Below, piece after piece: positions 47,025 through 57,183 of a stretch of DNA of 64,000 bases. The notes under the pieces were generated by a model, which worked only from the letters and a program-made list of their open reading frames with translations, searched no databases and had not been told where the DNA came from. The DNA is from Lepiota brunneoincarnata (Eukaryota; Basidiomycota; Agaricomycetes; Agaricales; Agaricaceae), in assembly GCA_023014365.1 (NCBI GenBank), contig JAEBUN010000004.1:992001-1056000 (forward strand). The letters are read 5' to 3'. A program made the translations under genes and the position numbers. Numbering within the stretch: the first letter of the stretch is position 1; each line of letters opens with the position of its first letter.

Positions 47025-48696
47025 TCAATCGTCGATGATCCATGTCTGTTCTGGCGTGAAATTGGGTGGGGAGCAGGGTGTGCTATCCAAGAACCCGTCG
47101 GGGTTGAGTGTCAGGCATTTGTTCCCCGACCCGACACCCTCATTTGTCGCATCTCGTATGAGGGGGAAACCTATCTGACCCTTGGAAATAGAGATTGGAT
47201 CGAAAAAGAAAAGCTGGTCGTCTGTCGTCTCGCCGTCGCCTGCTGCCCGCCCACCTGTTACTAGTTAACATGGCATATTTCGCTGTGAAGGGAATAAAAC
47301 TAAATTCACCACAGGCAAAAAGGCCGGGCCTGCTTCGGTCGTTGATGTTTGCGCGTCGATCGACACAGGTTAGTTGTTGGCTCGAGACAATGAGGGTCTT
47401 GCTCCCGTCAGGAGTGTTATTATGTTCTCCCTATAGAAACCGTTCTCTTCAGCCATGGCGCCCAAGTAAATTGCCTCCGAGAAAGAGAAGGAGTACCTTT
47501 GTGATCAGATCAAACTTCTGCCCCTCTACAGAGGCATCGCAGGACTTTAGGGCAAGGGGGACGAGGTTAAAGCGGAAATCACCACTCTGGAAATCTGACA
47601 CGTCGAAGCAGAGGTTGGGGGAGCTAGAGCTGGCGCTACGGAGTTGGATTTTGGTAGCAGGACGAGTTGCCGTTGAGTCGAAGGTCGGTCCGGGGCCGTC
47701 CCGGCCTGGTGGTGGGAGTTGAAAGGTTTCTGGGGTCAATGTTGAGGACGATGGTGCGCTCAATGTGGGTGTGATAGTGGCTGATGAGGGAGTACTGGTT
47801 GTTGTGACTATGGCTGAGGTTGAGCTCGTGGTTGTAGTTTCGATTGCGGACTGTACTACACTCGTTGTGGAGTTTTCTTCACCTTCACCTGAAGATGGTG
47901 TTTTGTTGGCAGGAACCTCTTCGACAAACCATGTTTGTTCGGGGGTAAAATTTTGCGGTGAGCAAGGCGCATTGCTAACGAATCCATCAGGGCTGAAGGT
48001 CAGACAGGTGTTCCCTTGCCCGACACCATTACCAGTTGCTGTGTTGACTACGGGGAAGCCAATGGGTCGAGATAAGGTTGTGTTGGGATTGAAGAAGAAT
48101 TGTTGGTCGCCAGTTGTTTCACCGTCACCTGCTGCTCTTCCGCCTGCGAACATTCAAGTTTGTTGGTAAAGAAAAGGGTCAAAACCACAAACCACAAGCA
48201 AAAAGCCCTGGACGATTTCGGTCGTTTTTGTTCCCTCGTCGGTCGATACAAGTAAGTTGTTGGCTTGACACGATGATTACGCGACTTCCGTCTGGTACAT
48301 TATTATGTTCTCCCTATCCATGCAAAATTAGTCGGTACTCCAATTTTTTTATTCACAGCCTGTCCTTGCCTTGGTAATAAGGTCAAATTTCTGTCCCTCG
48401 ACAGAGGGGTTGCATTTCTTCAATGCCAAAGGGACGAGGTTGAACCTGAAGTCGCCTGTACGAAAGTCAGAGACATCAAAACACTGGTCCGGTGCTGCAG
48501 CATTTCGGATCTGGGCTTTTGTGGCTGCTCGGATTGCAGCTGCATCAAAGGTTGGACCTGGGCCGTCCGCTGGTCTGGGTAGTACAAAAGCTTCTGGCGC
48601 ATCGGCACAGTGGCGAGAGGCTATTGGCGCTGCCAAAGCCATAGGAAGATAGAACGAGGAAAAAGCAACAAGGATACTGAAGGAGTTCTGAAGCAT
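47025..48696 (-). CDS. Secreted protein with two tandem ricin-B-like domains
   Basis: A signal peptide (MLQNSFSILVAFSSFYLPMA) precedes two homologous units. Each reads PADGPGPTFDA, QCFDVSDFRTGDFRFNLVPL, NPSVEGQKFDLITK, intron, GEHNNVPDGSRVIIVSSQQL, intron, FACGGRAAGDGETT, and ends with CLTFSPDGF..PCSPQNFTPEQTW. The second unit differs by substitutions only. Each unit has the intron phase and position of the other. The linker is Thr/Ser-rich (QSAIETTTTSSTSAIVTTTS), so likely O-glycosylated. Spaced Cys-x-x and QTW at the end of each unit suggest a beta-trefoil related to ricin B lectins; carbohydrate binding is inferred, not shown. Unit 1 has a GC-AG intron where unit 2 has GT-AG. A minus-strand TATA box (CCTATATAAC) lies near 48775-48784. 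Confidence 0.8.
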
Positions 48697-48774
48697 GCTG
48701 AACCAGTAGAAAGCCTCCAGAGGCGTTTAGAAGAGATGCGGCAAGGGAATAAAGAGGGTTAGTCCAGGACAATG

Positions 48775-48785
48775 TTATATAGGCC
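48775..48785 (-). promoter_or_regulatory. TATA box of the two-domain lectin-like gene
   Basis: Minus strand GGCCTATATAAC lies about 80 bp before the start codon at 48696. The divergent HEM3 gene starts at 48922 and has no TATA box in this gap. Confidence 0.55.
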
Positions 48786-48921
48786 AGTCTATTTTGGATA
48801 TAACTTACCTTATAATATGAACAATGGAGCAGTCACGAGATTTATCTCCCCTGAGCGCTGAGCGGTGTTATCATATCATCTCGTGAAAAATCATCGATTT
48901 TCACCGCGCACAAGAACCACA

Positions 48922-50096
48922 ATGGCAGCCACATCCCCACGCACCTTTGTTCTTGCATCCCGTGCATCCCAACTCGCCCAAATCCAGACCAATATTGTCC
49001 TCGCGTCTCTCCAGGGGCTTTTCCCTCCAGATGCAGATGGCGCTCAAACCCCAACATTCAGTACATCGTTCATGTCCACTGCCGGGGACAAGAATCAATC
49101 GCAGGCATTGTACTTGCTCGGCGGAAAGGCTCTGTGGACGAAGGAGCTGGAAGTTGCGTTAAAGGAACGGGATGTCGATATGTTGGTTCATTCGCTCAAA
49201 GATGTCCCCACGGCATTACCTGAGGGGTGTTACCTCGCCGCGATTTTAGAGAGGGAAGACCCTGTGGATAGTTTAGTTGTGAAGCAGGGGAAACCATGGA
49301 AGTCGCTTGAGGACCTGCCGGACGGGAGTGTGGTCGGGACGAGCAGTGTGAGGAGGGTTGCGCAACTGAAGAGAAAGTTTTCCAACTTGAAGTTCTTGGA
49401 CGCGGTATGTCAGATCTGCCCGGGCTCTTTCATCCTCTCATTACTCATACCTGGCTGAAGCGCGGGAATCTGTACGTTCACAATCTGGCTAGCTGGCTGC
49501 GTCCCTGATCTGCTGACATATGCTTCAGGAACACTCGACTTGCCAAGTTGGATGACCCAAATGGCCCCTACGCTGCTCTTATCCTTGCCAAAGCCGGTTT
49601 AGTGCGGTTGGGAATGGGGGATCGTATCACGGCTGATCTCACTCCTCCAACACTACTCCATGCTGTATCCCAGGGCGCACTTGGGGTCGAGGTCAGGAGT
49701 GACGACGAGGAAGCGATCGCGCTGTGCAAGAAATTGACTCACCAAGAGACACAATGGAAGTGCCTGGCTGAGCGTGCGTGCTTGCGCGTCCTGGAGGGTG
49801 GGTGCAGCGTCCCGGTCGGTGTCACAAGTGCACTGGAGTGGGAGGACAGGGACAAGCAAGAAGCGGGTGTGTTGGTGTTGACAGGCTCGGTGACCTCGAT
49901 CGATGGACAAGGACATGTTGAACATACATTGAAGGAAAGGGTCTCCAGTGTGGAAGAAGCAGAGGCAGTCGGAGCAAAATTAGCAAAGATACTGATTCAG
50001 ACAGGTGCAAAGAAGATTCTAGACGACATCAACGCGGACCGCGAACGTAGGATTGGGGAGGCAAAGGTCGCGGGTGAGGCGAACAAGGCCCAGTAA
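48922..50096 (+). CDS. HEM3: Hydroxymethylbilane synthase (porphobilinogen deaminase)
   Basis: Exons 48922-49404, 49461-49471 and 49529-50096 code for 353 residues. The N-terminal domain has FVLASRASQLAQIQTNIVLA, KALWTKELEVALKERDVDML, VHSLKDVPTALPEGCYLAAI and GTSSVRRVAQLKRKF. An 11-nt exon then encodes R-G-N-L, the start of RGNLNTRLAKLDDPNG, whose arginines bind the growing pyrrole chain. AGLVRLGMGDRITADL, VSQGALGVEVRSDD and the cofactor loop LEGGCSVPVGV follow; the Cys carries the dipyrromethane cofactor. The enzyme joins four porphobilinogen units for heme synthesis, cytosolic. It ends EANKAQ. The micro-exon is forced: the family has RGN-L-NTRL here and no other splice gives it. Confidence 0.92.
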
Positions 50097-50436
50097 GAAA
50101 TGTACATAGGATGTATCAAGCCAGGTCACAAAGTCCTGTGCCTAGAGAGACTGCACAATTCTGTTGTAACGTGGTATGAGGTTGATCTGCATCTCCACGA
50201 GCGCCTGCAACTCTCTTTTGTATGGATACGAGAACACAAGTGACTCTAAAGTGGAGAAACAAATAACAATCGTTGGCCACCGCAGCCATTATATACACAC
50301 TCACGTATTTGGCTTTGTTGGGCTGAGATCTAGATCACTGCCTCGCGACAGAATTTCATTCCAACCGTGGCCCTGGTCATCGCCCAACCATAACTTTCCA
50401 CTCAAACCACTCGTTCAGGCTACTATTAACACGCGC
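50097..50436. other. Intergenic between HEM3 and UBE2W
   Basis: Both genes are on the same strand. GTTGTAACGTGG and a CATTATATACAC stretch (TATA-like, about 50287-50297) are the only signals seen; the latter could serve the UBE2W gene about 140 bp downstream. Confidence 0.4.
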
Positions 50437-51416
50437 ATGGCTTCGATAGCTTCAAGGCGTCTCGCGAAAGAGCTCAAGGAAATTCAAAGCGAGGGATGTC
50501 CAGTTGGTAAGCAGCACTAGCTGCCATATTTTCTACGACTCCATGCCGCAAGCTTCTTGTTCACCTGGGTGGATACAGGCATCAACCTCATCAAGGCAGA
50601 TGACTTCGAGACTTGGTGGTTCTCCATCGAAGTTATGGGTGAATCTCAATACAAGGTCCCCTCTTCATCCTTGATACAGCCACCCAAGATTGACTCCCCA
50701 GCAGGGAGAAGTCTATACGCTCCAGTTCAGATTCGACCCGCAATACCCCATATCCTCCCCAGCCGTTCAGTTCGTCGTGACGGAGGGTAGGCAAGCCCCG
50801 ATCCACCCCGTACTACATTTGCCTCCAAGTCACTTGTATATTTGACTCATAAACCACCGTCTGTTGCAGCATGTATATTCCAACGGACATGTATGCCCAA
50901 ACCCCCTTCATTGGCCAAGGATATCAAACCACTAAATCCTCGCTTTGATCTCTCCCCCTTGATTTTGCACAGATATGCGCTTCCATCCTTGGAAATGAAT
51001 GGTCACCGGTCCTCAGTGTTACCGCCGTCTGTGTAACCTTGCAAAGTATGCTTGCATCCTGCAAGGTGAAAAGTTTTCGTCCAAAACTTGGTAAATCCTG
51101 ACACAATTTGATGAACGGAGCAGAAGAAGGAACGGTGAGTCCGCGCCTCTGGATTGTATACCCAGTGACTGATCATTTATCGGTGGTCTTCTTTTTCTTT
51201 TTTTTTCCGAATAACGTAGGCCCGTAGACAATGATCGTTATGTGCGTAATGCGCCTGATAACCCGAAGAAGGTACGAGGTCATCGCATTTGCACCTAATG
51301 TTCCTTGTCTCATCAGAATTCTAGACCCAGTTCCATTACGATGGTAAGAGATATCACTCGCATGAACACAGTTTTTCTGATGCATGATTATTATTCGTGT
51401 CCCAGATGATACGTAA
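50437..51416 (+). CDS. Ubiquitin-conjugating enzyme E2 W (UBE2W/UBC16)
   Basis: Nine exons: 50437-50506, 50579-50655, 50702-50809, 50870-50890, 50973-51065, 51124-51134, 51220-51271, 51325-51343 and 51406-51416, total 153 residues; human UBE2W has 151. The fold reads ASRRLAKELKEIQSEGCPVG, INLIKADDFETWWFSIEVMG, GEVYTLQFRFDPQYPISSPA, APIHP, then HVYSNGH and the active-site ICASILGNEWSPV. The catalytic Cys is in HICAS. UBE2W monoubiquitinates substrate N-termini, cytosol and nucleus. Two exons are under 20 nt (11 nt K-K-E-R, 19 nt T-Q-F-H-Y-D) and the last holds only D-T-stop. The phases all agree. The 19-21 nt exons make the gene hard to predict automatically. Confidence 0.9.
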
Positions 51417-51773
51417 GTAGTCTGGTTTCTATGCAACTTATCCGCTCATACGGTTTTTTGCCTACGCAGCGTGTGATTTATTGTACAATATTCCCTTGGT
51501 TTTTTGTCTCAGTCTCAGCAGGGATGGACTGTTTGTATTCTCAAAGCGACATGTAAATCAATTAGTCGACGACGGCCAACTATGGGTCTGTCTCCAGGAG
51601 CACTCTCTATCTCAGCTATGCGTCCCATGGTTGGACGGACAAGTGAAATCATCGTTTCACGCACAGAAATATACAAGAAAGGGAAGGCACGAAAACAGGG
51701 CACTTGGAGCATACAATTAACATATAGTGAACAAAATAAGCACAGAGAGGACAAGGAGATTGATAAATCATCC
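51417..51773. other. Intergenic, convergent UBE2W and copper-fist genes
   Basis: It holds the 3' ends of two converging genes. Open frames at 51481-51803 have no known motif. The rest is AT-rich relative to the neighbouring coding sequence. Nothing else recognised. Confidence 0.4.
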
Positions 51774-53378
51774 CTATGGAGTAGGCGCGCAGCAGCTCAC
51801 TGACGATATCGTTGCAGCATTAACCATGGTAGCAGCAGTAGACACATCTGAAAGTGGGCTGGGTGCGGGCTCTGATTGAGGCCGAGGCGAAGGGATGTCT
51901 GAATCCGGGCAACACCCTCTACAGGAAGTGCCACAGCAACACCACCCATCTTTACAACAGCACTGGCCACCACAACATTCTAGTTTTGGCAACTCAACTT
52001 GATTAGCAATAGTCGAGTCACTCTGAGAAGGAAAGCGTGAAATGTCTCGCGGATCGAGATGAACCCCATTGCCCAATCGACGGTTTAGCGGGGGTAGCGG
52101 TAGAGCAGCTGCACGAGCAAAGAAGCGGTTCAGGGAGGAGCTCCTGGTAATGTAATCCAGCGACGCAGTAGAACTCGATGAAGCTGACGTAGAGGAGAAC
52201 GGCGAGGTGCTATCCGGCAGAGCAACTCCAAGCCGATTGTCTACACAGGTCCCACACAGTCCATCCGCACAGTCATGCAAATCCCTCGCAGCATACTCAG
52301 ATCCTCGATGTTCTACACATCCGGGGCAGGCGCATGTAACGCCACATGTACACCCTGAACCAGCCAAAGAGGCGATAGTGCTTATAGGTGGCATGAACCC
52401 AAAGTCTGGAACTTGATTCGTCGGAGGCGAAGAATCAGGAGACTGAATGGGAGGCAGTTCTAGAGGATAAGAAAGCCTGTGACTGTGATGATGCTTGAGC
52501 CGTTTGTGCGAATGGTGTTGTGGACTCGACGGATGAGGTGTGTGGCGTTTGGCAGAAAGGGAAGGCGAAGAAGGCGTCGATGTTGTTCTAGAGAGAGTGA
52601 TTTTTGCCGTGTGGCCTAGGGGTGTTGTCGATGATGGCGATGATGCTCTATCACAACAGTGTGTTGCGGCTGTACGAGCAAGCGTACTCAGGCCCCCGGT
52701 AGACATCGACGAAGGCTTATCCGTGGGTGGGGAGTTGGGCTGTCGACATTCGCATTTCCATACACTCCGACAGTTACACGGGTTTAAGAGGGAGTCCACT
52801 GGACAGGATATTAATGGTCTGATTGCACTGGGGGTATATAAATAGCAACTACACCTTTCTGCCGAGCGTCTGCGGGGAGGGTGCTCCGAACCTGAGATGC
52901 AGCTAAAACGTCTCGAAGTCCATTAGGCAGAGCGGGCACAATGGGTATGAATCTGCGGGCTACAGAAATAAAGTGCTGGTTGGTATTTCCAAGACGATGC
53001 GGGCGGTGATGGTAACGCACATTTGGATGTTGTAGATGCCAGCACTTGTCCGCGACCAGCGGCACCGTCCTTCGGGTTGCAAGTGCATTTCGAGTGGACC
53101 TTCTTCAAGTGTCTGAGCTCCCTGCACTTTTCACATTGGGACACAGGACGTCCTTTCTTCTTGATCTCAAATAGCGGCCGGTCGGTATGATGACATGAGG
53201 ACGATCGGTGACCTTTGATACACGATTCACTGTGCATTATGATATTTGTGATTGACCCATATTTAAGTTAAGTACATGCCACGTACCAGGCAAACTTCTT
53301 GCTATTGACGTAGACCTGGACAATACGGGGCGGACTCAAATTGGGGAGATAAGATGGCTAGTAAGATGTACTAACCAT
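51774..53378 (-). CDS. Copper-fist transcription factor (Cuf1/Mac1/Ace1 type)
   Basis: The start ATG (53376-53378) is a 3-nt exon followed by an intron 53316-53375; exon 2 (53287-53315) encodes VYVNSKKFA, and exon 3 starts CESCIKGHRSSSCHHTDRPL. The copper-fist domain shows C-x2-C-x8-C-x-H zinc ligands and IKKKGRPVSQCEKCRELRHL, the minor-groove KGRP motif. Further introns join NPKDGA to RRFIPIVPALPNG and QK to VDSLLNPCNC. The C-terminal part is Ser/Pro/His-rich with two Cys clusters, GCTCGVTCACPGC and CCGGQCCCKDGWCCC, which can bind Cu(I) as in copper-repressed activators. It should control copper uptake or metallothionein genes. Which of these two modes applies cannot be told. It ends AATISSVSCCAPTP. 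Confidence 0.88.
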
Positions 53379-53947
53379 TTACAATGATCTAGAACATAGA
53401 CAGTCGTATGCAGGGAAATAGAAAGCAAGGAGTAGAAGTTTGTGAGAGAGTTGTTGGTGGTGGGAGGAAGAGAGATAAATCGACAGTCATAAAGCGACAA
53501 GCCAAGGGCCCAAGGGAGATCACTTGATCTCGTCACATTCATCACAGCGTGTCACGTATTGAAGTCATGCTTTTCTCCATTTCGCTCTGTTACCTCCGTC
53601 CTAGTTCCATCAGCAATGAATGTCTGACGCTTCCGCCACGCTGACTATCCTTTCCATTTCTTCGAGTTTACGCGGTTGTTACATGTCATGGATCTCATAT
53701 TGCAAGAGTACCAAACGAGCAACTGTGGAAAAGTTCTTGGGTTCTCCATCCACAAATGGGCATCACGCTGGTACTGGCTGCCATTCAGGAATAATGTGAC
53801 TGGTCAGCCGGAGCATGGCGAACTCTCCAGGAACCAACATTGGTTTCACATGAAGCTATCTCTATCTTTTAATTATATTGACATATATGAGGCCAAACTG
53901 GGCACATTGAATAGGTAATGTCATGAAATAAGTTATGTCGATGCAAC
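53379..53947. other. Intergenic between copper-fist and NFU1 genes
   Basis: The region is the 5' flank of the copper-fist gene and the 3' flank of NFU1. A plus-strand frame at 53676-53918 has no motif. Copper-response elements of the type GCTG repeats were not obvious. Confidence 0.4.
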
Positions 53948-54938
53948 TCACTCGGAATCCCTCTTGCCGTTCTTGGACAGCCTTTGCTCCAGTTTGTCAA
54001 ACTCGTTGAGTGCAACCTCTTCTTCTTGGTCCAAAACCTGGAAACACTAAGTCTCGAGAACTACCAGTGATCCAGGTCTGATATTCTCACCTGTTCCACG
54101 CTCTTGACTTCGGGAATATAGTGCATGAGCATACGTTCGATCCCACTCTTCAAAGTAACAGTGCTCGAATCACACCCTCTGCAGCTCCCCTTCAGCTTGA
54201 CATTGACAATACCATCCTTCTCATCGAATCCTCTATACTCAATGTCTCCGCCGTCCTCCATAATAGCCGGCCTTACGCGTGTCTCCAGCAACTCCTTGAT
54301 CATAGCCACGGTCTCCGAATCCGTATCGAGAATCTGGGTGTCCTGGGGGCCAGCAGCGTCTCGGTCTTCCTGGCTGCGGAACAAGGACTGCCCCGAGGAA
54401 AAGTGTTCCATAAGAATTGAATATATTTCGGGTTTTACCACGGCCCATGTGTTTTCAGAGTCCTTGGAGACTGTGACGAAATCAGGCCCATAGAATACTG
54501 CAGTAACGCCCTCGACACCCATGAGCCGTATGGCAAGCGGAGATATGAGGGCTGCCCGTGTGTCCAGAAATTCCGCGGTACCGTCGCCCATGACCGTGAT
54601 GCCTGGGATGAACTTGAGTGAATCCTCATTTGGGGTCGTTTCCGTTTGGATGAACATGGAACGAACTGTGAGAGACCTCAGATGGACTGTTCGTCGCTTC
54701 AAACGATGAATTCGTACACACCAAGCGAAGGTGCACGAGCAAACACTCTATCCAACTGTCGCCATTGTAGTATTGAAGTAGCAGTAGCCAATGTGTTCCG
54801 AGAAGACGCCGAGTTGATACGACTGGTTGAAAACCCTCTGACTGAGTTCATTGTTGGCCTTCCGGCGCTCGGTAACCTTTTACTACTACTTATGAAAGCG
54901 TTTTTTGCGGCTTCCCTAAAGGATGAGCAGACGGACAT
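53948..54938 (-). CDS. NFU1: Mitochondrial NFU1-type iron-sulfur scaffold
   Basis: Exon 1 (from 54938) carries a mitochondrial presequence MSVCSSFREAAKNAFISSSK, then MNSVRGFSTSRINSASS, and is spliced (intron about 54670-54720) to SLTVRSMFIQTETTPNEDSL and KFIPGITVMGDGTAEFLDTR (N-terminal NFU domain). The NifU-like C-domain reads TRVRPAIMEDGGDIEYRGFD and KLKGSCRGCDSSTVTLKSGI, with the C-x2-C cluster ligands. An intron after KSVEQ joins VLDQEEEVALNEFDKLEQRL, KNGKRDSE and a stop at 53948. NFU1 delivers [4Fe-4S] clusters to lipoyl synthase and respiratory enzymes. No break. Confidence 0.88.
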
Positions 54939-55040
54939 GGTGGAGGTGGTGGTGTTAGTGGATAATCGACTACCTCGGACGCAACACTTGACAAATCATT
55001 GAGTGACTGCCATATATGGGATAAGTTGACCTCGACAGCC

Positions 55041-57115
55041 ATGCGCTTCAAGACGCAAGAAATCGTGGGCCTGCTCCCAAATGCTCTATTCCTTTTGGCA
55101 CTCACATGGCTCGCATGGAAAATATGGTCGTTCTTGCGTCCGCGGAATCAGCATACCCTTCGCTCAGTTGCTATACTCGTCCTCGGGGACATTGGGCGGA
55201 GCCCCCGCATGATGTACCACGCGCAAAGCTTTGCAGAAACCGGGTTTGTTACCGAGCTTATTGGGTATGGTGGTACGTGTACTCCCGCGCATCTCTGAAC
55301 ACAGCTCCTGATGACGTCTCTCCGTGGTCGGATCTCTCAGGCTCGAAACCCATTCCCGCGTTGGAACGGCAGCCCAAACTTCACTTGCATTATCTCCCTC
55401 AGCCTCCAACCATGACTAGGAGACTTCCGTTTATTATTTCAGCGCCGATAAAGATCGTACACCAAATCGTTTCAATTCTGGTGGTCTTGGTTGTCTTGAT
55501 CAAAGTCCCTCCCGAGTTTATCCTTGTACAGGTATGGATAGAGTCTGGCTATTTCTTCAAGGTGTTCTGAGCGCCCGGTAGAACCCGCCAAGTATCCCGA
55601 CTCTGCTCCTTGTACAGTTCGTCGGAAGGATCAGAGGATGCAAGGTCATCATTGACTGGCATAACTTGGGATATAGTATTCTGGCACTCAAAGTCGGGGC
55701 CAAGCATCCGCTTGTAAGGGTCGCTAGATGGTAAGTCTGACTATTGCATTTTGTGAAAATACTACAATGAACCCCTAGGTTTGAGAAAACCTTTGGCCGT
55801 AGTGCATACGCTCATCTGTTCGTTACCGAGGCCATGAAGAATCACTTGGTCAAAGAATGGGATCTTCAGTGCGCTAGAAAGAATGTGTATCTCTATTCAG
55901 ACCTAACCCTGATCAAGGGGAAAGAAGGTCGTATTTTATGACCGTCCTCCACATCACTTTCACCATGCATCCCCTCAAGAAACCCATGAAGTACGTCAAA
56001 GCCCAATTGTTCCTATCACCATACCTCCCGGACTCAACCCTACCAGCTCTTCCAAAGACTCCGCTCATCTCTCCTTGCCCAAACCTGCCTACACAACTTC
56101 CTCCCATCGTCCTCCCCGCCCTACTCAACTCCCTTTACCCAAATACCGACACTGCCTCGTACCCGTTCACCAACACCTATACCCAGCAATAATCAACACT
56201 CAGCTCAGATGCGCCCTTCCACCGCATCTGCAGTACGGTCCCAAATTGGATACTCATCACCACTTTCTACACCCCTTGCAGAGCTCAACGCTGAGCCAAC
56301 TTATCACGAAATCCATCCCCCTGCTCTGCGGTCTGATAGACCAGCACTGGTCGTCTCGAGTACGTCTTGGACGCCGGACGAGGACTTTTCGATCCTCCTT
56401 GACGCGTTGAGCCTCTACGAGCTGCGCGCACGAGAACTGGCCTCCGCTCTGCTCGAAACTCCAAAGCTGCCCAGGGTTCTGGTGGTTGTCACGGGAAAAG
56501 GACCTCTGAGGGAGAAGTACATGAAAGACATAGCTGAGATGCAAAAAAAGTGGGAGTGGGTGCAGTGTGTGAGTCTGTGGCTGGAGGCAGAGGATTATCC
56601 AGTGTTATTGGGTTCGGCGGATCTGGGCGTGTGCCTACACTCCAGTTCATCAGCGTTGGACTTGCCGATGAAGGTTGTAGACATGTTCGGATGTGGGCTA
56701 CCTGTTTGTGCGTTGGGGTTTGCCTGGTAAGTGAATTGTGTCTTGGAAGGTGGTGTATAGTGTCTGATGGTGTTCAGTTTACATGAGCTGGTGAAGGATA
56801 AGGTCAACGGACTCATATTCAATAATGCGGCGCAACTCGCAGAGCAGCTTGAAGTGCGTGGATGGACAATATACATTCCTCGCATGCAACTGAGTTTGAC
56901 AATGGCTCTAGGAGTTGCTCGCATCTTTCCCGGATTCACCAAAGCTCTCACACCTTGCATCCTCACTCCAAACCTCGTCTACGACACTTCATCGATATTC
57001 ACCCAGACCTGCTATTGAAGAAGCCGGAAATAAGTGGGTGTGGAATACTTGGGAAGAAAACTGGGGAAGAGTGATGCGGCCGCTTATCTTGAGCGATGTC
57101 AACTTTCAATATTGA
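55041..57115 (+). CDS. ALG1: ALG1 beta-1,4-mannosyltransferase
   Basis: A membrane helix ([20 protein letters not shown]) is followed by [20 protein letters not shown] and [16 protein letters not shown], the conserved start of ALG1. [69 protein letters not shown] and [17 protein letters not shown] follow. The donor-binding end is [40 protein letters not shown] and GCGLPVCA, then [16 protein letters not shown] and [17 protein letters not shown]1 adds the first mannose to Dol-PP-GlcNAc2 on the cytosolic face of the ER. Many short introns; the last exons were not all fixed. It ends SDVNFQY, 68 bp from the convergent SBDS stop. Confidence 0.85.
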
Positions 57116-57183
57116 GGGGCATGTACAATATTACTACAATAGAAGCGGTCTTCTATGCAAGGTCAATCGGAAACCGGTGGCAT

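Noticed and set aside
47195..48377. Plus-strand frames opposite the lectin-like gene
   Set aside because: They duplicate each other because the underlying gene is duplicated; the minus strand carries the signal peptide and matching introns.
53676..53918. Plus-strand 80-codon frame
   Set aside because: No recognisable motif or splice context in an intergenic gap.
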